The notes below the pieces were generated by a model. That model had not been told where the DNA came from. It saw only the letters and a list, made by a program, of their open reading frames with translations, and made no database searches. Position numbers and translations under genes: made by a program. DNA of 64,000 nt from Clostridia bacterium (GTDB taxonomy: Bacteria > Bacillota > Clostridia > Oscillospirales > Acutalibacteraceae), in the NCBI GenBank assembly GCA_017466365.1, contig JAFTUG010000008.1, forward strand, positions 1-64,000, read 5' to 3'. Below are positions 7,097 through 15,346 of this stretch, in pieces (position 1 is the first letter of the stretch; every line of letters begins with the position of its first letter).

Positions 7097-8134
7097 ATGA
7101 AAAGAAATATAATTGCAATCGGCTTGGTTTTTGCAATGCTTGCGAGCTTTGCTTCTTGTAAGAAGCTTCCGCAGGATAACGAGTTTGTTGTTGAAAGCCA
7201 GGTTTATGTTGTTGATGATGCAGGTGTTACCCATAATGTTCAGACCGAATATAACGAAAAGGGCGAACAGATTTTTTACTATGAGGATTATCAGGGCAAC
7301 AAAGTAACGGTTGCAAACAAGGATGTTGTTGTTCAGACAACAAAGGTACGCAAGACTACTGCAGTCTATGAGGGCGTTGAGCTTACTCCCGAAGAGCAGT
7401 CGTTCCTTGATACTTACAATGATCCCGATGCGTTCAATAATCTTATTGACGAAAGCCTTACCCAGCCTGAAATGGAAATTCCCGAAGTTATTCCCGAGGA
7501 AAATTTTGAGGAAATCGAGGTTGAGATTGACAGCGACGGCAATCCCAAGCATGATGATATTGAAAAGAGATATACGGATATCGTTGAGAGCGGCAAATTT
7601 ACAATGGATTTTGTTGTTAAGAGCAAATCCAACGGTCAGGATATGACAGTTCCCGTTCATGTTATCCGTGACGGCGATAAGATGTATTTTGAAACAGCGA
7701 TGCCCGTTGAAGGCGAAGGCTCAATGAAAATGGCATTCCTCATGCGTGACGAGACCTGCTATTTCATCATTCCCGGCATGAGAGCTTACATGACTATGCC
7801 TGCAGAAGAAATCGGTGCAATTTTTGATACAGGTATGATTGAATCTGATGCAGAGTCAACCTATATTTCCAGTAACGAAGTTGAATTCAACGGTCAGAAA
7901 TACATTTGCGATGTATATGAGAGCCAGGGCTCAACAATTAAGTATTATTATAACGATAACGAAATCAAGAGAATTGAGTCTGAAGACGAAAACGGCGTCA
8001 TCAGCATTATGGAAATCAACGAGGTTTCGGGCAATGCGGATTCTTCAAAGCTCAAGGTTCCGTCAAATTATATCGATATGACAAGATTGATGGGCGAAAA
8101 CTTTAATGTGTCCGATTTTGCAAGTCAGCCATGA
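7097..8134 (+). CDS. Lipoprotein with LolA-like C-terminal region
   Basis: The 345-aa product begins with a lipoprotein signal (MKRN, hydrophobic core, lipobox LASFASC) that puts the mature Cys at about residue 21. Residues 25-130 are acidic and probably extended. From about 165 the sequence shows the alternating strands of a LolA/LppX-like curved sheet (FTMDFVVKSKSNG, VHVIRDGDKMYFE, MAFLMRDETCYFI), a fold that often binds acyl chains. It is surface-anchored on the cell membrane; its ligand is unknown. The ribosome site is GGAGGAG. Its stop overlaps the next start by 4 nt (ATGA), so the two genes are translationally coupled. Confidence 0.75.
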   Translation: MKRNIIAIGLVFAMLASFASCKKLPQDNEFVVESQVYVVDDAGVTHNVQTEYNEKGEQIFYYEDYQGNKVTVANKDVVVQTTKVRKTTAVYEGVELTPEEQSFLDTYNDPDAFNNLIDESLTQPEMEIPEVIPEENFEEIEVEIDSDGNPKHDDIEKRYTDIVESGKFTMDFVVKSKSNGQDMTVPVHVIRDGDKMYFETAMPVEGEGSMKMAFLMRDETCYFIIPGMRAYMTMPAEEIGAIFDTGMIESDAESTYISSNEVEFNGQKYICDVYESQGSTIKYYYNDNEIKRIESEDENGVISIMEINEVSGNADSSKLKVPSNYIDMTRLMGENFNVSDFASQP

Positions 8135-8862
8135 GAAAATGTGCATTGATAACCGGTGCATCCGGCGGAATAGGCAGCGAAATTGCGCTTCGCCTTGCAA
8201 ACGACGGTTTTAATATTGCCGCCTGCTATTATTCCGATGAAAACAGCATAAAGGAGCTTGAAAAAAAGCTTGCTCTTACCGGTGCGGTATACCGTATTTA
8301 CAGAGCCGATGCATCCGACATGAAATCAATTAAAGAAATTTTTGCAGACGCCACCGATTTTTTCGGCGGCGTTTCTGTGCTTGTCAATAATGCCGGAATG
8401 GCGCAGCAAAAGCTGTTTACGGATATAACCGAGCAGGAGTTTGACAGAATAACCGCAGTTAATTTCAAGAGTGTTTTTAACTGCTGCCATTGTGCCGTGC
8501 CGTATATGGTAAGCCGAAAAAGCGGAAAGATAATCAATATTTCCTCAATGTGGGGTGTGTGCGGCGCATCGTGCGAAACTGTTTACTCCGCAACAAAGGC
8601 GGCAGTTATCGGATTGACAAAGGCTCTTGCAAAGGAGCTTGCGCCGAGCAATATTCAGGTTAACTGCGTTGCTCCCGGTGCAATTGATACAAAAATGAAC
8701 TCGAATCTTTCCGAGAAAGATAAAAAAGCTTTTGCCGAGGAAATACCTATGGGCAGATTCGGCACTCCCAAGGAAATTGCAGGCGTTGTTTCATTTCTTG
8801 CCAGCGAAGATTCGGATTATGTTACTGCGCAGGTTATTACCGCAGACGGCGGGCTGATATAA
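8131..8862 (+). CDS. SDR-family oxidoreductase, FabG-like
   Basis: The 243-aa protein has every classical short-chain dehydrogenase mark: the nucleotide-binding TGASGGIG near residue 8, NNAG at about 88, catalytic Ser in NISSMWG, and YSATK for Tyr and Lys. The C-terminal VTAQVITADGG matches 3-oxoacyl-ACP reductases. It may be a FabG paralogue in fatty-acid synthesis or a generic NAD(P)H-dependent ketoreductase. No other fatty-acid genes are nearby, and the partner is a lipoprotein, so the substrate is open. Confidence 0.85.
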   Translation: MRKCALITGASGGIGSEIALRLANDGFNIAACYYSDENSIKELEKKLALTGAVYRIYRADASDMKSIKEIFADATDFFGGVSVLVNNAGMAQQKLFTDITEQEFDRITAVNFKSVFNCCHCAVPYMVSRKSGKIINISSMWGVCGASCETVYSATKAAVIGLTKALAKELAPSNIQVNCVAPGAIDTKMNSNLSEKDKKAFAEEIPMGRFGTPKEIAGVVSFLASEDSDYVTAQVITADGGLI

Positions 8863-8934
8863 GGCAGCGGCAAACTGAACGTTTAATGGTCATTATGCCG
8901 AAAAAATGCGTAGCTTTTTAGTTATAGTTTACAA

Positions 8935-8963
8935 TTGATTTAATAACCGTCTTATGTTAAAAT
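8935..8963 (+). promoter_or_regulatory. Promoter of zinc-ribbon membrane protein gene
   Basis: TTGATT (8935-8940), 17 bp and TAAAAT (8958-8963), about 40 bp before the start. Confidence 0.6.
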
Positions 8964-9002
8964 ATACTATACTCTGATATTATTTTGTTTGGAGGAAAGA
9001 TT

Positions 9003-9857
9003 ATGGCAAAGTGTCCCAAGTGCGGCAGAAAACTTACATTATTTGATTGGAAACCCAATTGCCCCGGCTGCGGCGTTAACCTTGTATATTACGGAATGGA
9101 AGAAAGACTTCTTGATGAAGCGGATGCTGCGGAAGCAGAGCATGCTAAACTTCAGAAGAGAATAGACAGACTCAAAGCTTCATTCGTAGGTTCAAAGCTT
9201 ACAATAGTCAGAATTATTCTTTCAATTCTTCCCATTGCCACTCTCTTGTTGCCTCTCTGTTCCGTTACATACAGCGGTCCGTTTATCGAGCAGACAACAA
9301 CCAACATAAATGCAATCGAGATTTATAATCTTGTTTCATCACTTGATTTTGATGCATTGCTCACCATGATTGGCTCGAATGTTCTCGGAACAAGCTTTAT
9401 CGGCTATGCAGGTGCTCTTGTATGCCTTCTTCTTTCGCTTGTTCTCGTAATTGTGAGCCTTCTCATGCTCATGCTTGCATGCTCACCCAAGGGCAACCCC
9501 AGAAACATTACTCTTAATGTTATCACAATTGCTCTTGCAGCTGCAGCTCCCGTTTTCTTCAATATTTTCTCAACCAACATTTCTGCAGTATTCCCTGATT
9601 TCATCAGCGGAAAAATCGGCTTCGGCATATTTATTTATATCGGTGCACTCGCACTTCTTCTTGCAATCAATATTATTATTGCTGTCAAGGGCGTTGAAGT
9701 TAAATATAAGCAGTGCTTCGTAGGCGGTATTCCTGCAGAGGAATATTTTGAGCTTGTTGAAAAAGGAACAGAAAAGGAAGTTATCCGTCAAATGATGGCA
9801 GAAGCTCTTTCAAATAAGGAAGAGAAAAAAGCTGAAAAAGAAGAAGCAAAAGCATAA
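9003..9857 (+). CDS. Zinc-ribbon membrane protein of unknown function
   Basis: A TTG lies in frame at 8985, but GGAGG sits between it and the ATG at 9003, so the ATG is the start (284 aa). Residues 3-28 hold two CxxC knuckles (CPKCG and CPGCG) of a zinc ribbon. A short charged helix follows, and then four hydrophobic segments (about 62-82, 130-160, 172-195 and 212-232). The tail is Lys/Glu-rich (KEEKKAEKEEAKA). Such zinc-ribbon membrane proteins are common in Clostridia and have no known role. It appears monocistronic, bracketed by its own promoter and terminator. Confidence 0.7.
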   Translation: MAKCPKCGRKLTLFDWKPNCPGCGVNLVYYGMEERLLDEADAAEAEHAKLQKRIDRLKASFVGSKLTIVRIILSILPIATLLLPLCSVTYSGPFIEQTTTNINAIEIYNLVSSLDFDALLTMIGSNVLGTSFIGYAGALVCLLLSLVLVIVSLLMLMLACSPKGNPRNITLNVITIALAAAAPVFFNIFSTNISAVFPDFISGKIGFGIFIYIGALALLLAINIIIAVKGVEVKYKQCFVGGIPAEEYFELVEKGTEKEVIRQMMAEALSNKEEKKAEKEEAKA

Positions 9858-9861
9858 AGTT

Positions 9862-9895
9862 AACGGGTGTGTTTCAAAACACACCCGTTTTTTGA
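9862..9895 (+). terminator. Intrinsic terminator
   Basis: AACGGGTGTGTT (9862-9873) pairs perfectly with AACACACCCGTT (9878-9889) and is followed by six T. The base of the stem is the same as in the hairpins at 416 and 24253. Confidence 0.9.
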
Positions 9896-9910
9896 TTTTG
9901 TTATTCAGAA

Positions 9911-9940
9911 AAAAGGACTGTGCAAAAGCACAGTCCTTTT
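9911..9940 (-). terminator. Intrinsic terminator of the 56-aa peptide gene
   Basis: A perfect 13-bp stem with an AAAA loop (9911-9923 with 9928-9940) lies 7 bp beyond the peptide stop codon. Confidence 0.85.
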
Positions 9941-9946
9941 GGCTTA

Positions 9947-10117
9947 TTACATGAATGTCTGAAGAATTTCAACAACATATGCCCAAATGGGATTCCATAT
10001 GGGAGCAACAAGATCGAGAAGCTCGCCGAGATAATCGAAATTAATTGTTTTAAGATCGAGATTGGCGATTCCGTTCATAATTGTCATCATAAGCTCTGCA
10101 AATCCGGTAATATCCAT
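9947..10117 (-). CDS. 56-aa hydrophobic peptide, unknown function
   Basis: The ATG at 10115-10117 is preceded by a strong AAGGGGGA ribosome site. A longer in-frame version beginning upstream would bury that site. The peptide MDITGFAELM...EILQTFM is acidic, Trp/Ile/Leu-rich and helical, with an NPIWAYVVEILQ end, and lacks both a signal peptide and a clean membrane span. It has its own strong terminator, which supports a real small gene. The helical tail resembles the amphipathic ends of the secreted proteins at 3-353 and 42745. A membrane-associated or bacteriocin-like role is possible, but no transporter or immunity gene is adjacent. Confidence 0.6.
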   Translation of the reverse strand: MDITGFAELMMTIMNGIANLDLKTINFDYLGELLDLVAPIWNPIWAYVVEILQTFM

Positions 10118-10259
10118 TTTAAAGTCCCCCTTAATATTATTTTTCTCCGTAATATGTAGAGTGAACAAAGTCAAACTTTATTCACCAATATTATATATTA
10201 TAGCAATATTCTTGTCAAGCATACAACTGTAAAAAAACAGTTAACAGTTTTTGTATATT

Positions 10260-11507
10260 TTAAATACAATATTTCTGGTATCTGTCAATCATCGCAACGT
10301 CTGCAATAAGCTCAAAATAAAGACCGTCCGCTCTGTATTCCTCAACATTTATAATGCTGTCCTTGCGAAGAATTGCAGCGGCAGAGCCGTCGGAATAGGG
10401 GATAAGCATTTTTGCTTTTGCTCTTGTGGGCGGCAGTGCCTTGGCAATCGCATCAAGCAGCTTATCAAGCCCTTTTTCTTCAAGAGCCGAAATCATAACC
10501 GAGTTCGGTTCAAAAAGAATGTTTTCTTTAGCTTCGGGTTTATCGCACTTATTGAAAACAGGAATAACGGGTTTGCCTGAACATCCGAGCTCTTCAAGCA
10601 GATCATTTGTAACCTGAATATGCTCGGAGCATTCGGGGTCGGAGGCGTCGCACACATTGAGAATTACCTTTGCACATGCCGCCTCTTCAAGCGTTGACTT
10701 GAAGGCTTCAACAAGGTGATGCGGCAAGCGGCGTATGAAGCCTACCGTATCAATAAGCATAACCTTTCTGCCGTCGGGCAGGGTCAATGCCCTTGAGGTT
10801 GGGTCAAGGGTGGCAAAGAGCTTATCCTGCGCAAGAACGCCTGCTTCCGTCAGAGCATTCATAAGAGTGGATTTGCCTGCGTTTGTATATCCTACTATAA
10901 CAACGGTTTCAACGCCGTCTTTTTCACGCCTTGCCCTTGCAAGAGTTCTTCTCTTTTCAAGGGCCTCAAATTCGTCCTCAAGTGCTTTTATTCTGCGCCT
11001 TATATGGCGCTTATCGCTTTCAAGCTTTGTTTCACCGGGACCTCTCGTGCCGATGCCGCCGCCGAGTCTTGAAAGCTTTGTTCCCTGACCCGTAAGCCTC
11101 GGAAGAGAATAACGGAGCTGGGCAAGCTCAACCTGAAGCTTACCTTCGTTGCTCCTTGCTCTTTCTGCAAAAATATCAAGAATGAGGGTTGTTCTGTCGA
11201 TAACCCTTATCTTTGTTTCTTTTTCAATGTTGCGAAGCTGTGCGGGAGAAAGCTCGCTGTCTGCAATAACAAGGTCAATCTCGTTGTTTTCACAGAAATC
11301 GGCTAATTCTTCGAGTCTGCCGCTTCCCAAAAATGTTGCGGAATCGGGCTTGTCTCTTTTCTGCCAAAGCTTTCCGATAACCTCTGCACCTGCGGTTTTT
11401 GCAAGCTCTTCAAGCTCGTCGAGCGACATTTCGCAATCATATTCACCCGTATCAACGGCAATAAGCACTGCTTTTTCGGGCTCTTGTTTGTTTTCGTAAA
11501 ATTCCAT
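10260..11507 (-). CDS. hflX: GTPase HflX
   Basis: The 415-aa protein has the HflX N-terminal domain (about 1-185) with the glycine-rich GGGIGTRGPGETKLESDKR signature, a coiled segment, and a G domain: G1 GYTNAGKST, G3 DTVGF, G4 NKCD and G5 SALEEK. HflX binds the 50S subunit and splits stalled or hibernating ribosomes under heat or antibiotic stress. It follows the GNAT gene by 9 nt on the same strand, so the two are probably cotranscribed. Confidence 0.95.
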   Translation of the reverse strand: MEFYENKQEPEKAVLIAVDTGEYDCEMSLDELEELAKTAGAEVIGKLWQKRDKPDSATFLGSGRLEELADFCENNEIDLVIADSELSPAQLRNIEKETKIRVIDRTTLILDIFAERARSNEGKLQVELAQLRYSLPRLTGQGTKLSRLGGGIGTRGPGETKLESDKRHIRRRIKALEDEFEALEKRRTLARARREKDGVETVVIVGYTNAGKSTLMNALTEAGVLAQDKLFATLDPTSRALTLPDGRKVMLIDTVGFIRRLPHHLVEAFKSTLEEAACAKVILNVCDASDPECSEHIQVTNDLLEELGCSGKPVIPVFNKCDKPEAKENILFEPNSVMISALEEKGLDKLLDAIAKALPPTRAKAKMLIPYSDGSAAAILRKDSIINVEEYRADGLYFELIADVAMIDRYQKYCI

Positions 11508-11516
11508 GGTCTCACC

Positions 11517-12008
11517 TTAAAGTGTTATATAGTGAGGAATGATATCCTCGTATTTGCCGTTTTTCATTCTGAAGCCGTCGGGAATAATACCGAGCGGAGT
11601 AAACCCGAGTTTTTCATAAAGATGCCTTGCTCCGTAGTTGGTTTTCACAACGGCATTGAACTGCAAAATTCCAAAGCCGTGTTTTTTAGCTTGCATCATG
11701 CAGTCCTTAACAAGCTTTTCTCCGATGTGCATTCCTCTCATATCCGAACGGACGGCGTAGCTTGCGTTGCAGATATGACCGCACCTGCCGATGTTGTTGG
11801 GGTGGAGAATATATAAGCCGAGAATCTCACCGCTTTTTTTATTTGCGGCAACACCCGTATAGGTCTGACTGCCGAAAAATTCCGATGCAGCAGCCTCGTT
11901 CAGGTAGTTCTCCTGTGGAAAAGCTGTGCCTTCCTCGACTATTTCATTCCATATCTGCGCCATTGAGGGGATATCTTTTTCGCTGTATCTTCTGATTATT
12001 ATATCCAT
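11517..12008 (-). CDS. GNAT-family N-acetyltransferase
   Basis: The 163-aa product has standard GNAT length and order: IRRYSEKDIPSMAQIWNEIV at the N-terminus, the acetyl-CoA pyrophosphate loop RGMHIGEKLV in motif A, and NYGARHLYEKLGF in motif B. The pattern resembles phosphinothricin-type acetyltransferases, although the true substrate is usually an amino acid or other small amine. It lies just upstream of hflX in the same direction. Confidence 0.85.
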   Translation of the reverse strand: MDIIIRRYSEKDIPSMAQIWNEIVEEGTAFPQENYLNEAAASEFFGSQTYTGVAANKKSGEILGLYILHPNNIGRCGHICNASYAVRSDMRGMHIGEKLVKDCMMQAKKHGFGILQFNAVVKTNYGARHLYEKLGFTPLGIIPDGFRMKNGKYEDIIPHYITL

Positions 12009-12032
12009 AATTCTCTTCTATAAATCAAATAC

Positions 12033-12052
12033 GGCGGGAGCAAGCCCCCGCC
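12033..12052. repeat. GC-rich hairpin, possible REP-type repeat or weak terminator
   Basis: GGCGGG (12033-12038) pairs with CCCGCC (12047-12052), with further AGC/GCC pairing possible in the loop. No T run follows on either strand, so a REP-like structural repeat is as likely as a terminator. Confidence 0.45.
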
Positions 12053-12061
12053 TGTTTGAAA

Positions 12062-13834
12062 TCAGTTAAGTTTGATTGAATCTGCATCAATGATTGCACC
12101 TTCACCCGAATAGGTTACGGTTACGCTGTCTCCCTTATTGAGAATAACAACGGTTTCGTTCTTTGATGCTGCGATTGAGAAGTAAGCTGCGTTTGAATCA
12201 AGCTTGATATAGTAGTAGCTGTCGCCGCCGATAACTGCGGTTCTGATATCTGCGATTGTGCCCGAAGCTGTGAGAACTTCCTTTGCGGGTTCATCGGAGG
12301 GCTTTGCCGTGGGGTCAACAACGGCGTCGGGGTCGATATCAACCTTGATACCGCTTTCTTCAAGTGCAGCAACATAGCTTGCAAGACACTTGGAGAGGTC
12401 TGTGCCTGTTGCACCCATCTTGTTGTTGTTGTACTGAGCAACATTGATAAGAGCGTACTGCTGAACAATATTGCTGTCATCCTTAAGAGAAAGGAAGTAA
12501 GTGGGTTCGCCGCCGATGTTGAGAAGAAGCGGGAAGGTTGCGTCATAGCCGAGGTCCTTTACACGGCCTTCTGCAGCTTGCTGAGCCGAATATTCGGTAC
12601 CGCCGGTAACTCTGTAGTAAATAGCTTCCTTGGTTCTCTGGTTAACAAGAACAAAGCCTGTGATTGACTGGTCGGAGGTTACGGAAGTAACACCCGTATA
12701 CATCCATACGTCGTCATCCTTGGCGATGTAGTTGTAGTTGGCGGTTGTTGTGATAACATCTCTCTGACCGAGGATTGAGTTCCAGAAGCCGTTCTGATAC
12801 TTACCGTAGAAGTTATACTGCTGAACGATAAGGTCTGAATCGTAAATTCTGTCAAGCCACTGAAGTTCGGGGCTGTTTTTGATTTCTTCAACTGAATAAT
12901 ATGCGCTTTCACCTGTGGGACTGTCCGCCTTTACAACAACCGCACCGATAACATCCGTTCCTCCGAAAAGACCGATTGTTTTGTCAAGGCGTGCACAAAT
13001 CCAGTAGGGATTTCCTTCGTCGTCGATTTCAAAGGTTGCGTCTGCAAACATGAATGTGGGATATTCAAAACGGAGATGACGCTTGAGAAGCTTGTTGAAA
13101 TGCTCTGCCGGTGAATATCTGATACTGTTTTCGGTTTCAACAAATTCGGTTGATTCGTTAGCCATGTCGATAATAACATAGCCGGGGAAACCGTTCTTTG
13201 TGTTAGTAAACCACTTGATGATATTTGCATACTGAAGGGGAGCAACTCTTACGGGAGTTTCCTTATAGTTTATCTGAGTGTATTCGGGATAAACGGTAAA
13301 CTGCGAAACATAGCCCTTTTCTTCGAGAACGCCGAGAGCTCTTGTTGCGAGCTGTGCGGCAGCTTCTTCGTCAAGCTTGGGAATCTGGCTGAAGCTTTCG
13401 GCATCCTGCTCCTCGATTTCTTCGGAGAAGTTGGAGTCTGTTCTTACATCGATGATATTGCTGTAGCTTTCGGCTCTGAAGAATTCGCTTGAAATAAGAT
13501 AGCCGATGCCGACAGTTACAATGAGAAGTCCGATGACGATTCCGGGAACAATGGCTCTTCTTTTAACATACGGAATATACTCGGGCTTATTCATAACATT
13601 TGTGAAAATGCCGTTGAAAACAATGTAAGATGCCGCAACGAGTCCGATGTAAATATAGAAATCATAGGACTTGAAGTTTATGGCAGGAAGCATTACATAA
13701 AATGCAGCCGCAGCAAAAACAAGCATGCAAAGAATACAGAGCACAATTTTAAGAGCAGCCTTTTCGGGAGGGATAACTATATCCTTTTTTCCGCCGCCGT
13801 CTTTCTTTGAAAAATCAACCTTGATGGGGTCCAT
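12062..13834 (-). CDS. Membrane-anchored protein with large extracellular domain, unknown function
   Basis: The 590-aa protein starts with a basic cytoplasmic stretch (about 1-25). Three hydrophobic segments follow (about 28-50, 60-80 and 94-112), then an extracellular region of about 450 residues rich in Tyr, Asn and beta strands. A Pro/Ser linker (DPTAKPSDEPAKE, about 500) leads into a C-terminal OB-like beta domain (ASGTIADIRTAVIGGDSYYYIKL). No enzyme motif is recognised. The shape suggests a membrane-tethered scaffold or sensor. The ribosome site is AAGGAGATG. Confidence 0.7.
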   Translation of the reverse strand: MDPIKVDFSKKDGGGKKDIVIPPEKAALKIVLCILCMLVFAAAAFYVMLPAINFKSYDFYIYIGLVAASYIVFNGIFTNVMNKPEYIPYVKRRAIVPGIVIGLLIVTVGIGYLISSEFFRAESYSNIIDVRTDSNFSEEIEEQDAESFSQIPKLDEEAAAQLATRALGVLEEKGYVSQFTVYPEYTQINYKETPVRVAPLQYANIIKWFTNTKNGFPGYVIIDMANESTEFVETENSIRYSPAEHFNKLLKRHLRFEYPTFMFADATFEIDDEGNPYWICARLDKTIGLFGGTDVIGAVVVKADSPTGESAYYSVEEIKNSPELQWLDRIYDSDLIVQQYNFYGKYQNGFWNSILGQRDVITTTANYNYIAKDDDVWMYTGVTSVTSDQSITGFVLVNQRTKEAIYYRVTGGTEYSAQQAAEGRVKDLGYDATFPLLLNIGGEPTYFLSLKDDSNIVQQYALINVAQYNNNKMGATGTDLSKCLASYVAALEESGIKVDIDPDAVVDPTAKPSDEPAKEVLTASGTIADIRTAVIGGDSYYYIKLDSNAAYFSIAASKNETVVILNKGDSVTVTYSGEGAIIDADSIKLN

Positions 13835-13864
13835 TGGTTCATCTCCTTTTTAGTGTTATCATAC

Positions 13865-13893
13865 AGTATAACCTATTTATTAAAATATTACAA
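13865..13893 (-). promoter_or_regulatory. Promoter of the 590-aa membrane protein gene
   Basis: Minus-strand TTGTAA, 17 bp and TATACT, about 30 bp upstream of the start. Confidence 0.6.
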
Positions 13894-13916
13894 GTCTTTT
13901 TTGTTAACAATGCAAT

Positions 13917-13946
13917 TTGACATATTTACTTATTTTGTGGTATCAT
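13917..13946 (+). promoter_or_regulatory. Promoter of glyA
   Basis: TTGACA (13917-13922), an 18-bp spacer and TATCAT (13941-13946) with an upstream TG. A TTGTTAACAA palindrome (about 13901-13910) lies just 5' of the -35 and could be an operator. Confidence 0.7.
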
Positions 13947-13987
13947 AACAAAGTAAGACTAAAAATAACAAAAGAGGTGTTTATCAT

Positions 13988-15238
13988 ATGTTTCCCGATT
14001 ATATTGATACAATAAGCCCCCTTATTAATTATGACGAAGAAGTCGGCAAGGCAATGGAAGCCGAGCTTAAAAGACAGAAAAGAAATCTTGAGCTTATCGC
14101 ATCCGAAAATATTGTTTCCCCTGCGGTTATGGCTGCAATGGGCAGTGTTCTGACTAATAAATATGCAGAAGGATATCCCGGAAAGAGATATTACGGCGGC
14201 TGCGAATGTGTTGACGTTGTTGAAACAATCGCAATTGAGAGAGCTAAAAAGCTTTTCGGTGCTGAAGCGGCAAATGTTCAGCCTCATTCGGGTGCACAGG
14301 CAAACATGGCTGCTTATGCCGCAATTCTCGAACCCGGCGATGTTGTTATGGGCATGAATCTTGCGCACGGCGGACATCTTACCCACGGTTCACCCGTTAA
14401 TGCGAGCGGCAAGCTTTATAAGTTTGTTCCCTATGGCGTAAACGACGATGGATTTATCGATTACGATGAATTTGAAAAGACCGCAAACGAAGTAAAACCC
14501 AAGCTCATTGTTGCAGGTGCTTCGGCATATCCCAGAACCATTGATTTTGAACGTATCGGTAAGATTGCAAAGGCAGTCGGCGCATATTTCATGGTTGATA
14601 TGGCACACATTGCAGGTCTTGTTGCTGCAGGACTTCATCCTTCACCCGTACCCTATGCCGATATCGTAACAACAACAACCCACAAGACACTCCGAGGACC
14701 AAGAGGCGGTCTTATTCTCTGCAAGGAAGAGCTTGCAGCCGCTATCAACAAGGCTATCTTCCCCGGAAATCAGGGTGGCCCTCTTATGCACATAATTGCC
14801 GCAAAGGCAATTTGCTTCGGCGAAGCACTTGACCCCTCGTTTAAGGTTTATCAGGAAAACATCATAAAAAATGCCTCCGCACTTGCAAACGGGCTTATGT
14901 CAAGAGGCATCAACCTTGTATCGGGCGGCACGGATAATCACCTCATGCTTGTTGACCTCCGTTCACTCGGAATCACAGGCAAAGAGCTCGAAAAGAGACT
15001 TGATGAGGTTTATATCACCGCGAATAAAAACGCAATCCCCAATGACCCCGAGAAGCCTTTCGTAACAAGCGGTATCAGACTCGGCACTGCTGCAGTTACC
15101 TCAAGAGGTCTTAATGAAGAGGATATGGATAAAATCGCAGAGTTCATTTATCTTTGTGCAACAGATTTTGAAAACAGCGCTGAAAAAATCAAGCAGGGTG
15201 TTGAAGAAATCTGCAAGAAGTATCCCATTTATGAATAA
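13988..15238 (+). CDS. glyA: Serine hydroxymethyltransferase
   Basis: The 416-aa protein has the family's usual length. It makes glycine and 5,10-methylene-THF from serine and THF using PLP. Visible marks are [45 protein letters not shown], and the PLP-lysine motif [14 protein letters not shown] at about 228-241. It is monocistronic, with its own promoter and a GAGGTG ribosome site, and converges with metY. Confidence 0.97.
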   Translation: MFPDYIDTISPLINYDEEVGKAMEAELKRQKRNLELIASENIVSPAVMAAMGSVLTNKYAEGYPGKRYYGGCECVDVVETIAIERAKKLFGAEAANVQPHSGAQANMAAYAAILEPGDVVMGMNLAHGGHLTHGSPVNASGKLYKFVPYGVNDDGFIDYDEFEKTANEVKPKLIVAGASAYPRTIDFERIGKIAKAVGAYFMVDMAHIAGLVAAGLHPSPVPYADIVTTTTHKTLRGPRGGLILCKEELAAAINKAIFPGNQGGPLMHIIAAKAICFGEALDPSFKVYQENIIKNASALANGLMSRGINLVSGGTDNHLMLVDLRSLGITGKELEKRLDEVYITANKNAIPNDPEKPFVTSGIRLGTAAVTSRGLNEEDMDKIAEFIYLCATDFENSAEKIKQGVEEICKKYPIYE

Positions 15239-15260
15239 ATAATAAAATATTTAAAACAAA

Positions 15261-15346
15261 AAGTGGTTTGCAAAGGTTGATTCCCTCTGCAAGCCACTTG
15301 TTATTTATTTAGTTTCTTTTGGTTTTCGTTTAGTGGGGCAGTCCTA
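15261..15346 (+). repeat. Dispersed intergenic repeat, copy 1; also the probable glyA terminator
   Basis: AAGTGGTTTGCA pairs with TGCAAGCCACTT around a 15-nt loop. The stem is followed by a T-rich stretch and GGGGCAGTCCTATT. The whole 86 bp aligns with the reverse complement of 27398-27487, including loop flanks, T-rich arm and CAGTCCT end. The repeat ends exactly at the metY stop codon. Confidence 0.7.
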
